Shown piece after piece: positions 19,701 through 29,274 of a stretch of 64,000 bases of DNA (its first letter is position 1; each line of letters opens with the position of its first letter). The notes beneath the pieces were generated by a model. It was not told the DNA's origin, made no database searches, and saw nothing but the letters and a program-made list of their open reading frames with translations. This DNA is from Pleodorina starrii (taxonomy: Eukaryota > Chlorophyta > Chlorophyceae > Chlamydomonadales > Volvocaceae): the NCBI GenBank assembly GCA_030267565.1, contig BRXU01000036.1:992001-1056000 (forward strand), in the 5' to 3' direction. The position numbers and the translations under genes are program-made.

Positions 19701-22700
19701 CCGTGTGAATTACGAGGGTGATGAATTCGAATCGCTTGATGCCCTCGTAAAGCATGCGGTTGGGGAGGAGAAGCGTTGGAAAGAGTCCCATCCTAGCCGA
19801 GCTTCACTGAACTTTGTTTCCTCCGACCGGAACCGTCGTGCCAAACGCCCACAGAACCACGACGCCTTCCAGCCCGTGCACAAGAAGCAGAAGCGCGCGG
19901 CGAACGGCGCCGCGGCCGCGGGCGCCGGGCCCAGCGGCTCGTCGGCTCCGAACCCGACGGCGCCGACGCGCATCTTCAGCAACCACCTGAACCGCGTGCT
20001 GTCCTACTGCGAATGGGACTACTACAAGAAGAACGCGCTCTGCGTCCGCTGCGGCGAGAAGGGCCACCGCGGCGAGGACTGCAAGAAGTTCCCGTCGGCC
20101 AAGGCCAACGTTGTCGAGCGCATGGAGGCCGACCAGTGACGGGCTGCCCAGCTGACTAGTGACCGGGATGCTGGGTTGATGTCGATTGCGTCGCCGCTTC
20201 AGAACCCGACCCCGATAGCCAAACCGAAGGCTACCCCGATTCGCGGCGTACGTAGTTGGGCGGACGAGAGTGTGCGCTTTGACCCGAACCTTTTTGCTGA
20301 GATTGAGCGGAGCACAGGGCGTCGCTTTTCGCTGGACGCAGCGGCGAGTGATACCGGCAGAAATGCCCTATGTAAGGAATTCGGGTCACTTTCTCGCTCT
20401 TTCCTGTCCCTCGACTGCTCAGGTCACACTGTGTGGTTGAATCCACCACAGTCTCGCATTTCGACTTACTTACAGCATTATCGCAGATGCAAAGAACACG
20501 AACCGAGCACTTCCGCTTGCGTTGTCGTACCTGCTCGTCCTGGCAAGTTTCGAAGCCTTTTGACTGGCATGCGCTTAATTCGCCGGTTCGAAACGGGTAG
20601 CAACGTTTATAAGTCCGTTGAGAGTGGCTGGGATGCGCCACCAGCTATCTCCGAACCCTTAGAAGTGTGGTATGACCCGCCGATGACCTCCGAACCTCAG
20701 ATTCCGACTTGTTGCGCACTCAACTCAGATGAACGCCTTGATTTGTTCGCAGCGAAACTGAGCGGAGCCCGAGTGCGGGTGCTGCCTGACTCCGGCGCAA
20801 CGCACTGCTTCATTGCCGAGTCCCTTGCTCGTAAGCTCGGTTTGGCCATTACGCCAACAGTTTTCGCTCCGGTGCGGTTAGCAGATACCACCTTCTCTCC
20901 TTTGCGCGGCGAGTGCCGGGCTCGCCTTCGAATGGGTTCTTTCGGAACCGAGGTGCGTCTCCTCGTGTTGCCGAAGTTAACGGCATCGGCCGATCTGGTG
21001 CTCGGACAGACTTTTCTGAAAAAACACAGAGCGGTGTTGAAGCCGGCTGAGTGTGCGCTGGAGTTGCCCCAACCCACAGGTCGCGTCCTAACACTTCGTG
21101 CAGTCGACGCCCCTGAGCCCTCGCCGCCTTCCCCGTCCCCGCCAAGTGCACTGCTTATGGAGACTCCGCCTGTATCGGCCCAGGTCGTGTCGTCCAAGCG
21201 CGCGTTCCGAGACCTGAAGAAGCAAGACGCGCGCGCGCTGCTGGTGCTCGTCAAAGAGAATCCCGTACCGCCACCCACCAGCGCGCCCCCGCAGGCACTT
21301 GAGCTCCCTCCTGACGTCGCGGCAAACGCAGACCTCTCTCAGATTTTGAATGAATTCGCAGATGTTTTCGCACCGATTACAGATTTGCCGCCAGATCGAG
21401 GTGTGCATCACACCATTCCGTTGGTACCGGATGCGCAACCCGTTTCTCGGCCACAATTCCGCTTATCGCCTTTAGAACGCGAAGAGGTTGAGAAGCAAGT
21501 CAAGGACTTGTTACAGAAAGGCTTTATCCAGCCTTCCACGTCGCCTTTTGGCGCGCCGATCCTCTTTGTGGCCAAGAAGACTGGTGAACTGCGCATGTGC
21601 ATCGATTACCGTGCACTGAATAAAATAACCGTGAAGAATAAATACCCGCTACCTCGGATTGATGACACCCTCGATCGCTTATCAGGAGCATCCCTCTTTA
21701 CGGCCCTTGACCTGGCTTCGGGTTACCACCAGTTGCGCATCCATCCAGACGACATTCCGAAAACGGCTTTTACGACGCCACTGGGACACTTCGAATGGCT
21801 GGTCTTGCCGTTTGGTCTGTCGAACGCCCCTGCGACCTTCCAGGCGACCATGAATCGCATTTTTGCACCGTACTTGAATTCGTTCGTGACGGTGTACCTC
21901 GACGATATTCTGATCTTTTCGAAAACCCCTGAAGAGCACGCGCGTCACCTTCGGTTGGTGCTCGCCGTACTCCGCAAACATAAGCTTCAGGTGAAGCTTT
22001 CGAAATGCGATTTCTGGCGTCCTGAAGTTAAATACCTCGGGCACATCGTGAGCACAGATGGAATCAGAATGGACCCCAAAAAGGTCGACATCATCCGCAA
22101 CTGGCCGTTGCCACGTGACATTTCCGAACTCCGATCTTTCGTGGGCCTCGCGAACTACTTTCGCCGCTTTATTGCGGGCTTTAGTTCGCTTGTTGCGCCG
22201 CTGACGGACCTTTTCAGTCAGTCGCGGTTGCCAGACACGTGGCCTCCGCAAGCCTTACGTGCCTTTACAGATTTGAAAACTCGACTAGCGAGCGACGTGC
22301 TGCTATCCTACCCCGACTTTTCAAAACCGTTTGAGGTGATTTCGGACGCTTCCCTCAACGGTACCGGCGCGGTGTTACTGCAGGACGCGCGCCCGGTCGC
22401 TTTTACGAGCAAGAAATTTTCACCGGCAGAACGGAATTACAGTACAGGAGAACAAGAACTTTTGGGGGTAGTGAATGCTCTACGGGAGTGGCGATGTTAC
22501 CTACAGAGTTCGGTACCGTTTACGCTGGTGACTGATCACCACCCGCTGACGTACCTGAAGACCCAAGCGCAACTGAGTCGCCGGCAAGCGCGATGGGTAG
22601 AATTTCTCGAACAGTTCAATTTCGAATGGCTCTACAGGCCAGGCCGTCTGAACGTCGTCGCAGACGCCCTTTCCCGCCACCCGTCCCTTGCAGCTGTCGT

Positions 22701-25700
22701 GGTGTTGTGCGCGGTCACCACTCGTCGCCAGAATGCGTCGTCGAGCTCTCTGCTCCAACGCATTGCGGATGCAACTGCGCGTGACGCGTGGTTCCAGAAT
22801 CCCTCGAATACCCGTGGCCTGTTGTCCCACCCTCGTGGGTTCTTTCAACGGGAGGGGGAAGAATGCGAGTTTCGCATTGTCGTCCCGAACGACCCCGATT
22901 TGAAACGAGACATCATCGCAGCGTGCCACTCCGACCGGCTTGCTGGGCATCCTGGTCGTGACCGAACTATCGACCTCGTTGAACGCAAGTTTTGGTGGCC
23001 GACTTTACGCGCTGATGTTACCGACTTTGTGGCGATGTGCGATTCGTGCCAGCGGAACAAGGCCGCTGCTGGGAAGCCGGCGGGTTTGTCCCACCCGTTG
23101 CCGGTCCCTGATCGCCCTTGGCAGAGCATCTCCATGGACTTTGTCCTTGGGTTGCCGAACACACGAAAAGGATACAACTCTATCGTGGTGTTTGTCGATC
23201 GTTTGACGAAAATGGTACACTTGCGGCCATGCAAAAAGACGATCGATGCAGAAGAGACTGCCGACTTATTTTTCGACGCCGTTGTTCGTCTACACGGTTT
23301 ACCAGAGACAATCGTATCCGACCGTGACTCCAAGTTTACCGGTGCCTTCCTGCCCGCGCTGTTTAAGCTTGTCGGGGCTCAGCAGAACTTGAGCACGGCT
23401 TTTCATCCTCAGACTGACGGACAGACCGAACGGATGAATCGGATACTTGGCGATATGCTTCGCGACTACGTTGATACAGATCAGACCTCCTGGGATAAGT
23501 ACCTTGGTCCGGCTGAGTTTGCGATGAACAATTTGAAGAATCGCTCGACCGGATCCTCGCCTTTCTTTTTGAATTATGGATTCCATCCGCGGACTCCACT
23601 CTGCCTCGATCTTGGAGATGCGGTCCCTGCTGCTAAGAATTACGCCGAAACGTACGCAGAACGTCTTGCTGTTGCCAGGCAGTGCATGCTTGGGGCACAA
23701 GAGCGATCGAAACAGTACGTTGACAAGAAACGGAGAAACGTTGAGTTTGCAGAAGGCCAAGAAGTTCTTTTGAATACGAAGAACTTGGCTGCTCAACGTG
23801 GCGCGCAGAAGAAGCTGATGCCGAAGTGGATTGGTCCTTTCGAAATTGAGAAGATGATCAACCCGGTTGCCGCCCGGTTGAAACTACCCGCCGAATACAG
23901 ATTCCACAACGTGTTTCACGTGTCGTTGTTGAGACCCTACCGCTCCGATGGTAGTGTACAGCCCCCGAAAGCTGTTGAACTTGACCCCGACACTACGAGG
24001 CCCGTGTGGACGGCTGAGAAAATCCTGGACCATGAGACTCGTAAGCTTCGGAAGCGTGTGCTTCACCGATACTTGGTGAAATGGAAGGGTTTTGGTCACG
24101 AACACAACACTTGGGTTGATGACTCGAGTTTTGAGGACCGCGCCCTCGTCGAAGCCTATTGGGCTCTGCAGCCAGAACGCCGCGAGGACGCAGGCTCCTA
24201 GAGGAGGGAGGCAGATGTTGTAGCGTGAATACTTAGGCATATTTCGATGCCGCGGTATTGCTACGACTTCGACGCGCGAAGGAACGCCGCTTGTAGGCGT
24301 ACTGGCGGGCGGTCCTAATAGGGACGCGAAAGACTCCCGTCGAGTCTGTAAGGCGCTCCCGGCGCGATCAATAGAAGAAGTTCTACAGAATATAAAGAAC
24401 CAAATAGCGTGTGAACGCGCTACGCCTGAGACCTCGTTCGTATCGACGAAGGTCGGTCGAAGGGCTACGTAGTAGACTTACGAACTAGACAGACACGAAG
24501 GTCCTCGAACGTACGGAATCCCAGAGGTCGTTTCAGCCTTCTTCGCAACAGGGTATAAAAGCCCTGGAAGGGAGCCTGGTTAGCAGAGTAATCTACGCGA
24601 GGATTACTGGACCACTGCTGTTGAGACCTGTGCTTGACGGAGCGAAACCGTCCTGAAACTTGGCACGGTTTAGTGCTGCTCCCGCAACAGTGGGAGAGGA
24701 GAGGGCGGCGAAGGTGAAGGCGGGGCGGGGGACGGGGGACGAGGAGAGGGCGGCGAAGGTGAAGGCGGGGCGGGGGACGGTGGGAGAGGAGAGGGTGGTG
24801 AAGGTGAAGGCGGGGCGGGGGACGGGGGGAGAGGAGAGGGCGGCGAAGGTGAAGGCGGGGCGGGGGAGGGGGGACGAGGAGAGGGCGGCGAAGGTGAAGG
24901 CGGGGCGGGGGACGGTGGGAGAGGCGAGGGTGGTGAAGGTGAAGGCGGGGCGGGGGACGGTGGGAGAGGAGAGGGCGGCGAAGGTGAAGGCGGGGTGGGG
25001 GATGGGGGAAGAGGAGAGGGTGGCGAAGGTGAAGGCGGGGCGGGGTACGGTGGGAGAGGAGAGGGCGGCGAAGGTGAAGGCGGGGCGGGGGACGGTGGGA
25101 GAGGAGAGGGCGGCGAAGGTGAAGGCGGGGTGGGGGATGGGGGAAGAGGAGACGGTGGCGAAGGTGAAGGCGGGGCGGGAGATGGGGGAAGAGGAGAGGG
25201 CGGCGAAGGTGAAGGCGGGGCGGGGGACGGTGGGAGAGGAGAGGGCGGCGAAGGTGAAGGCGGGGCGGGGGACGGTGGGAGAGGAGAGGGCGGCGAAGGT
25301 GAAGGCGGGGCGGGGGACGGGGGACGAGGAGAAGGCGGCGAAGGTGAAGGCGGGGCGGGGGACGGGGGAGCAGGAGAGGGTGGCGAAGGTGAAGGCGGGG
25401 TGGGCGACGGGGGAAGAGGAGAGGGCGGCGAAGGTGAAGGCGGGGCGGGGGACGGGGGAAGAGGAGAGGGCGGCGAAGGTGAAGGCGGGGCTGGGGACGG
25501 CGGCGAGAGCTGGGTGACATTGTTGGGGCTTAAGGGACAGCAGTTCAGGGTGTAATCGAACATGGCAGTCAGACACGAGCCGGGGGTCATGCCAGCCGGG
25601 GGGACGCAAAACTGCTCGATTGTGGTGCATCCCTGGCCCTTGTTGTTGGGCCGGAGGGTGAGGCAGACCCGGGCACCGTTGGACGACATATTGAGGCCCA

Positions 25701-26938
25701 ACTGAGTCACACGAAGGATGGCGCTGCCCAGGGGTCCGTCCTGGGGTGTGTCGTAAGTGGGGCTGATACGCGTAGGGACGCCGTTGATAGTTGCCGACAC
25801 CGAAGCACCGCTCACGAGGCAACTGCTGTACACGTTGAACTGCAAAGGAATCAATCATGGGAGAAATGGGCAGGGTAGCAGCAGAAAAAGGAGAGATAGA
25901 GTTGTCGTCCGAATGCAAAGCAAGCAGAAAGGGCGGCGGCAAAACTGAGTTTTGAGTCTGCTCGCAAGTAATAGCTCTCATGTTCATTGGTTATATTTGA
26001 TCAAGAAAACATCTTCCTAAGCTTCGCCAATGTTGTTAAACGAGGGCACGCACGTAGAACATCAGAACGTCCGATAGGGTTCGGTGCTGAACGCTCGGTG
26101 AGATGTTTTACGTAGTTTCCTGCCGTCCACGCACATGTCTTTTATCCTCGTCAATTTCCATCATTATTTCTGTCCATACGCCCCTCACGCAGCTGCCGCG
26201 GTGCCCACAACTAAACCAGGCCGGAAATCATCAAAAACCGCTCTCGTACCTCAATTTTCTTCAGGTCCACGTTGCAGCAGCTATGGTTGCAAGGAATGGC
26301 GAGAAGTGTAAAGCAGTACTGACCACCGCCCATATTGGTGACTGTCGGCGCCAGGCTGTACGTCGCTGGGGACGTGTTGCATTTGAAAAATGGAAAGTAG
26401 GGAACCGTGCCCGTCTGGACCACCGCTGCGAGCTCCTCAGATTGCGCATAAGCCGAACCCGACATCCTGCGCGCAGCAGCGGTGACCAAGCAAACGAGCG
26501 ACTTTGTCGTCGGCGGTTATCGGCGCGAATGGAATGCACCGCCGGGATACATGCTTGGTGCCCTGCGCTGCTGCTGATGATGGCATAGAAGCACTGCTCA
26601 GCAGATTCCGGCAGGATCTACAGCAGTAGTCACACATGCATGTGGCAAGCGATAAACCCAGAAGTAGAACAACGCTACGCGCTCGGCGGCTGGCTCATAC
26701 ATCGGAACTGAAAGAAACCCGCTGCCAATCAGTTAAATTTCGCCGAAGCATCAATCTGTAAAACTCAATCATTTTGCTTGGAACCCACGCATTTTCGAAA
26801 TAGTTCATCTATTTGAAGGTCTCGATTTTACAGACGTCCAGCTGTGTCTATCTGCTATTTTGCTATGGGACGGACATACAAACAACTAACGTACCAGGCA
26901 GCGGCCAGCAACGCCATCAAGACTAATGGAGACGCCAT
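16789..26938 (-). CDS. Pherophorin B, split by a Ty3/gypsy insertion; 3' end not found
   Basis: Extracellular-matrix hydroxyproline-rich glycoprotein, paralog of pherophorin A. Exons: 26938-26895 (signal peptide), 26466-26250, 25839-24690 continuing at 18162-17220 once the transposon and one target-duplication copy are discounted, then 16906-16789. Donors are GTACGT, GTACGA, GTGAGT and GTGAGT; acceptors end in CAG. Domains in order: signal peptide; pherophorin domain (FPFFKC...CCPLS); Ser-Pro rod of about 29 units; C-terminal domain from [13 protein letters not shown] through [18 protein letters not shown] and FPPCQ to [14 protein letters not shown]. The exon 3 pieces add up to a length that keeps the reading frame across the insertion (784 codons plus 2 nt before the last intron), so the gene was intact before insertion. 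Now the 5' half would read a few codons into the LTR and stop at 24670. Final exons beyond 16789 were not recognised. Confidence 0.82.
17640..18167 (-). repeat. 45-bp coding minisatellite of pherophorin B, part 2
   Basis: About 11.5 units of the 15-residue Ser-Pro repeat, interrupted on its right by the 5' LTR at 18168. It continues as 24690-25502. Confidence 0.9.
18163..18167 (+). repeat. Target-site duplication, left (GTGGG)
   Basis: GTGGG directly before the 5' LTR, matched by GTGGG at 24690-24694. Because the host site is itself a G-rich repeat, this could in principle match by chance, but it agrees with the 5 bp typical of Ty3/gypsy integrases. Confidence 0.8.
18168..18641 (+). repeat. 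5' LTR (474 bp)
   Basis: Starts TGTTGTAGCG, ends CTCCCGCAACA. It contains a TATAAAA box at 18506-18512, the likely start of transcription downstream of it. A possible tRNA primer site starts a few bases after the LTR (TGGAGTTTCAG at 18645), but the tRNA is not identified. Confidence 0.95.
18506..18512 (+). promoter_or_regulatory. TATA box in the 5' LTR
   Basis: TATAAAA within GGGTATAAAAGCCC, the expected position for the retrotransposon promoter. The same motif is in the 3' LTR at 24554-24560. Confidence 0.7.
18952..20139 (+). CDS. gag: Gag polyprotein of the chromovirus
   Basis: 395 aa structural capsid/nucleocapsid protein. The N-terminus is acidic, then a probable coiled coil (about 35-60) and a run of Ala (about 83-91) encoded by GCT/GCA codons. 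The middle 110-270 shows the helical pattern of Ty3 gag ([35 protein letters not shown]). A CCHC zinc knuckle lies at 364-377 ([14 protein letters not shown]), which binds the element RNA. The start ATG at 18952 is the first good one after the LTR. The frame ends in TGA at 20137-20139, and the same frame stays open after that stop into pol. Confidence 0.93.
   Translation: MSNLEEGEIPLDRRANPERTAPSAGTAMQTEPDRMTTEALEKLRDELAARIVALETQMKAKERGPPTVGNGAGPSVDPNLAVDAAAAAAAAAPSNPNRTSDKVRKQIATKLPVPQFKGKDAETYMFRLKVWLTQNSEANPFAAMLSGFEDNEEAKTWAQNEHDEDPNIMERSIEDLEKRFMFRFAPKVRTKKLDAMQNLLDGKIKMDSQKGVAEYAARFQSEVSRAKMSDTPMILMLFRRGLTQNLLAPCRVNYEGDEFESLDALVKHAVGEEKRWKESHPSRASLNFVSSDRNRRAKRPQNHDAFQPVHKKQKRAANGAAAAGAGPSGSSAPNPTAPTRIFSNHLNRVLSYCEWDYYKKNALCVRCGEKGHRGEDCKKFPSAKANVVERMEADQ
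20137..20142 (+). promoter_or_regulatory. Candidate stop-codon readthrough site between gag and pol (TGA CGG)
   Basis: The gag stop reads CAG TGA CGG and the frame then continues open through 12 codons to the pol ATG at 20179. Gag (18952) and pol are in the same frame (offset 1,227 = 3 x 409). TGA followed by CGG is a known leaky context in several plant RNA viruses. Readthrough would give a Gag-Pol fusion; re-initiation at 20179 is the alternative. Confidence 0.6.
20179..24201 (+). CDS. pol: Pol polyprotein: Dam-like domain, protease, RT, RNase H, integrase, chromodomain
   Basis: 1,340 aa from ATG 20179 (or fused to Gag by readthrough). Residues 26-150 resemble a Dam/N6-adenine-methyltransferase fold: FSLDAAAS, Cys65, VWLNPPQ (88-91), [12 protein letters not shown], then [11 protein letters not shown]; the usual NPPY is NPPQ. 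Aspartic protease Asp204 ([10 protein letters not shown]). RT with MCIDYRALN and YLDD (573-576). RNase H with Asp723 ([11 protein letters not shown]). Integrase with an HHCC zinc site and catalytic Asp987, Asp1048 and Glu1084 (exact D35E spacing). GPY/F motif (KWIGPFEI). C-terminal chromodomain 1277-1330 (YLVKWKGF), which usually steers integration to particular chromatin. All catalytic residues of PR, RT, RNase H and IN are present, so the element may be active. Function of the Dam-like part is unknown. Confidence 0.95.
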   Translation: MSIASPLQNPTPIAKPKATPIRGVRSWADESVRFDPNLFAEIERSTGRRFSLDAAASDTGRNALCKEFGSLSRSFLSLDCSGHTVWLNPPQSRISTYLQHYRRCKEHEPSTSACVVVPARPGKFRSLLTGMRLIRRFETGSNVYKSVESGWDAPPAISEPLEVWYDPPMTSEPQIPTCCALNSDERLDLFAAKLSGARVRVLPDSGATHCFIAESLARKLGLAITPTVFAPVRLADTTFSPLRGECRARLRMGSFGTEVRLLVLPKLTASADLVLGQTFLKKHRAVLKPAECALELPQPTGRVLTLRAVDAPEPSPPSPSPPSALLMETPPVSAQVVSSKRAFRDLKKQDARALLVLVKENPVPPPTSAPPQALELPPDVAANADLSQILNEFADVFAPITDLPPDRGVHHTIPLVPDAQPVSRPQFRLSPLEREEVEKQVKDLLQKGFIQPSTSPFGAPILFVAKKTGELRMCIDYRALNKITVKNKYPLPRIDDTLDRLSGASLFTALDLASGYHQLRIHPDDIPKTAFTTPLGHFEWLVLPFGLSNAPATFQATMNRIFAPYLNSFVTVYLDDILIFSKTPEEHARHLRLVLAVLRKHKLQVKLSKCDFWRPEVKYLGHIVSTDGIRMDPKKVDIIRNWPLPRDISELRSFVGLANYFRRFIAGFSSLVAPLTDLFSQSRLPDTWPPQALRAFTDLKTRLASDVLLSYPDFSKPFEVISDASLNGTGAVLLQDARPVAFTSKKFSPAERNYSTGEQELLGVVNALREWRCYLQSSVPFTLVTDHHPLTYLKTQAQLSRRQARWVEFLEQFNFEWLYRPGRLNVVADALSRHPSLAAVVVLCAVTTRRQNASSSSLLQRIADATARDAWFQNPSNTRGLLSHPRGFFQREGEECEFRIVVPNDPDLKRDIIAACHSDRLAGHPGRDRTIDLVERKFWWPTLRADVTDFVAMCDSCQRNKAAAGKPAGLSHPLPVPDRPWQSISMDFVLGLPNTRKGYNSIVVFVDRLTKMVHLRPCKKTIDAEETADLFFDAVVRLHGLPETIVSDRDSKFTGAFLPALFKLVGAQQNLSTAFHPQTDGQTERMNRILGDMLRDYVDTDQTSWDKYLGPAEFAMNNLKNRSTGSSPFFLNYGFHPRTPLCLDLGDAVPAAKNYAETYAERLAVARQCMLGAQERSKQYVDKKRRNVEFAEGQEVLLNTKNLAAQRGAQKKLMPKWIGPFEIEKMINPVAARLKLPAEYRFHNVFHVSLLRPYRSDGSVQPPKAVELDPDTTRPVWTAEKILDHETRKLRKRVLHRYLVKWKGFGHEHNTWVDDSSFEDRALVEAYWALQPERREDAGS
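24201..24215 (+). other. Polypurine tract
   Basis: GAGGAGGGAGGCAGA directly upstream of the 3' LTR and overlapping the end of pol; primes plus-strand DNA synthesis in Ty3/gypsy elements. Confidence 0.8.
24216..24689 (+). repeat. 3' LTR (474 bp)
   Basis: Same length and, as far as read by eye, same sequence as 18168-18641. It ends CAACA and is followed by target duplication GTGGG. Confidence 0.95.
24690..24694 (+). repeat. Target-site duplication, right (GTGGG)
   Basis: Matches 18163-18167 on the other side of the element. Confidence 0.8.
24690..25502 (-). repeat. 45-bp coding minisatellite of pherophorin B, part 1
   Basis: About 18 units of the Ser-Pro repeat, cut on the left by the chromovirus 3' LTR; the rest of the array is 17640-18167. 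Confidence 0.9.
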
Positions 26939-26986
26939 GGTTGGGTTGGCGGCTTGCTTCCGATGCATGCCTGACAAGAGGCCTGG

Positions 26987-26995
26987 CCTTTTATG
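26987..26995 (-). promoter_or_regulatory. TATA-like box of pherophorin B
   Basis: The minus strand reads CATAAAAGG about 50-55 nt upstream of the ATG at 26938, conserved with pherophorin A. Confidence 0.5.
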
Positions 26996-26999
26996 CCTC

Positions 27000-29274
27000 C
27001 CAGGGCAGCGCTTCGCCGGTCTCGCCCGCAGGGTCGTGTGGGCCTTATACCAGTTTTCCTGTTGGCGGGCGGCGTCGCCATGTCCGTATGTATGAATGGG
27101 CCCACCGCTGCGCTCACGAAGGCAGGTCCGTGAGGGTCCGTGTTCGCGAATCCTGGCGAATCGATCCACGGCACTTCGTTTGTGACATATTCCGGTCGTC
27201 GTCTTTCAGCCACTTCCCAGCATGCAGCCACGCACCCAGCCACAGATGTTCTCGCCGCTGGCGCAACAAGCAATGACACCGAATGATCGCCAAAGAACGA
27301 CTTAAGCCGCTGCGCCCCGGCCACACCAACACTGTTTGAGGGGTGTTTTTGAAGGACGTATGTTTGGATTTAGACCCAAGCGTACAGTAGCTGCATAAGC
27401 TTTGGCGGTCTCGATAGATCGGCAAGCAAGGACAAAGAGGATGATAGTCATTATTACAAGGTAGGATGGATGGATGGATGGCCTAAACTTGCTTTGAGCA
27501 AACCGCCACTCCGCTCACGCCGCGCGCCAGCAAATATTTAGAGCCTGAAGGAAGGCCACTAGTGTACTGATGTATGTGCGTGGGACCATAGGGCGGAATG
27601 CATAATGCGGCGCGGATAGACGCGGTTGTGCCCTGTTGTGCAATATGGGGAACGAATGGCCTTTTGCTTGGGGGCGGGCGGGGGGCACTGCGTGCGTTCC
27701 ACAACAATCATGGAGCTCTCCATCCCTCAACCATGCGTGCAGCAGATAGAAAACCGCTCACGAACGAAGACGTTTGGTTTGGTTCTAGGCTGGTCCCTGC
27801 TGCCTACCTGGCCCACGCTTCCTCGCTGCTAAGCTGTACATCGCTCGATTACCCTCATTCATCATGGACGTGGCTTGCTGGCAACCTGCTGGCATACCGT
27901 ACCTTACCTGCTGGGAGGCATACCGTACCGCGGGTTCCCCCCTTTTGCATGACCTGCAGCAGGATAGATCAGACACCGACAAAGGGCGGGGTGGGCGCCA
28001 GGTGACCCCCGCCAGCCACTAACCCGAGTTCAAGAAGTCCCGGCACCACGCCGGCACCGTTGTGGGATAGATAGATGTACCGGTACCTGCCGAGAAATAT
28101 AGGTGCCTGGCAACAGACTGCGGCTCCGTCCGCCGTCCCTTAACCCACGCTCGCTGGCATACCGCCACAGCTGCAGCGCAAACGTCTTCTCCTTGCTCTT
28201 CTTCTGTCCGCAATGCAAACCGTGACTGCATTTTCCACCGGCCTTCGTTACGTTCTGTAGGGTTCTGTCCATCCATATCTGTACATACACGCGCCGGCCT
28301 AGCAGCAGCGAGTCAGCTTGCCAGCTAGCACATAGTACATCGCTTCATTCCCGTAATGCAACCCCCGTTGCACGGACTCATCACTCCGCGAATGGTCGCC
28401 CAGCCTCAGCCCCAGATAGACCCGCTTGATTGCTCCCTCGTCCGACCACGAACCCCCCCCCCCCCCGCTCAACCGCCTGTCCGTCAAACGCAACGCCGTA
28501 ACACGCGACATGCGGTCGCAACAAGACAAGACAGGGCAGTTCCCTCCACTGACCGAGTGGCTTTGTTTTATCGTACGTACTGCTGTATCATCAGACTCCG
28601 TGCGTGGAGCCAGGCGGGCACCGGCAGGCACCTCATAAACAGGCACGGACCGTCTTCTTCTGCCTGTGCAGGCTCTGTGCGTGCCGCCCCATCCAGCGGC
28701 ACCGCCTCATCGTCGCAACTCAACCTATTTACGTATCAAATATGTCCTCCCACGCACTCGCTTATCTCACGTCATTGCGCCCATATATGCCACCCCGCCG
28801 GGAGCTGACGGTAGCGTCGATCGGTCCACCTGACATGCTTCCAAGCAAGGCGCGCGGCGGGCTGCCCGGCAGGTAGGTCTTTGTTAACACCACCACAAGC
28901 GAGAAAGTAGAATTTCTTCATTGCCACGAGCTTTAACTTCCCCCGAAAGAATACAGCAAAACCATTACGCAGATACATGGCCTTCCGACGCAATTGCATA
29001 ACCCCAGCCACCGCCCACACACTCCGTCGTGCTGCCCGAGCTCCTAACACCGAGCCTTGCCGCAAGATGCGGCCTCTGCTGAGCTCACGCACAGCCGCGC
29101 GCGCTCCGGCGCTGTCTCAGCATTACTAATTGCAAAACTGAATATTTGATTGACACAGGGTTCATCAATCGCGCCGCCGCCGCGGCCACGGCGGCTGCCT
29201 CGCACCAGCAGTGCCGTCCCTCCGGCACAACGGAGCTTTCTGCGCGTCCATCCCTCTGTATGTCCGGTGGATCA
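27000..29274. other. Intergenic stretch between pherophorin B promoter and monooxygenase gene
   Basis: No gene could be supported. It contains a GGAT tetranucleotide run at 27465-27480 and a C-tract near 28453. The monooxygenase 3' UTR should start at 29274; I did not find the TGTAA polyadenylation signal common in volvocine algae close by. Confidence 0.45.

Larger units (their letters stand above)
18168..24689 (+). mobile_element. Complete Ty3/gypsy chromovirus inserted in pherophorin B
   Basis: A 6,522-bp element: LTRs 18168-18641 and 24216-24689, gag 18952-20139, pol 20179-24201, polypurine tract 24201-24215. It is flanked by the 5-bp target duplication GTGGG (18163-18167, 24690-24694). 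The pol order PR-RT-RNase H-IN-chromodomain places it among the chromoviruses. Both LTRs begin TGTTG and end CAACA and appear identical on reading, so the insertion is recent and probably autonomous. It lies antisense to the pherophorin gene. Confidence 0.95.

Noticed and set aside
20231..24240. Minus-strand open frames across the chromovirus pol
   Set aside because: They are shadows of the plus-strand pol frame, which has complete catalytic motifs.
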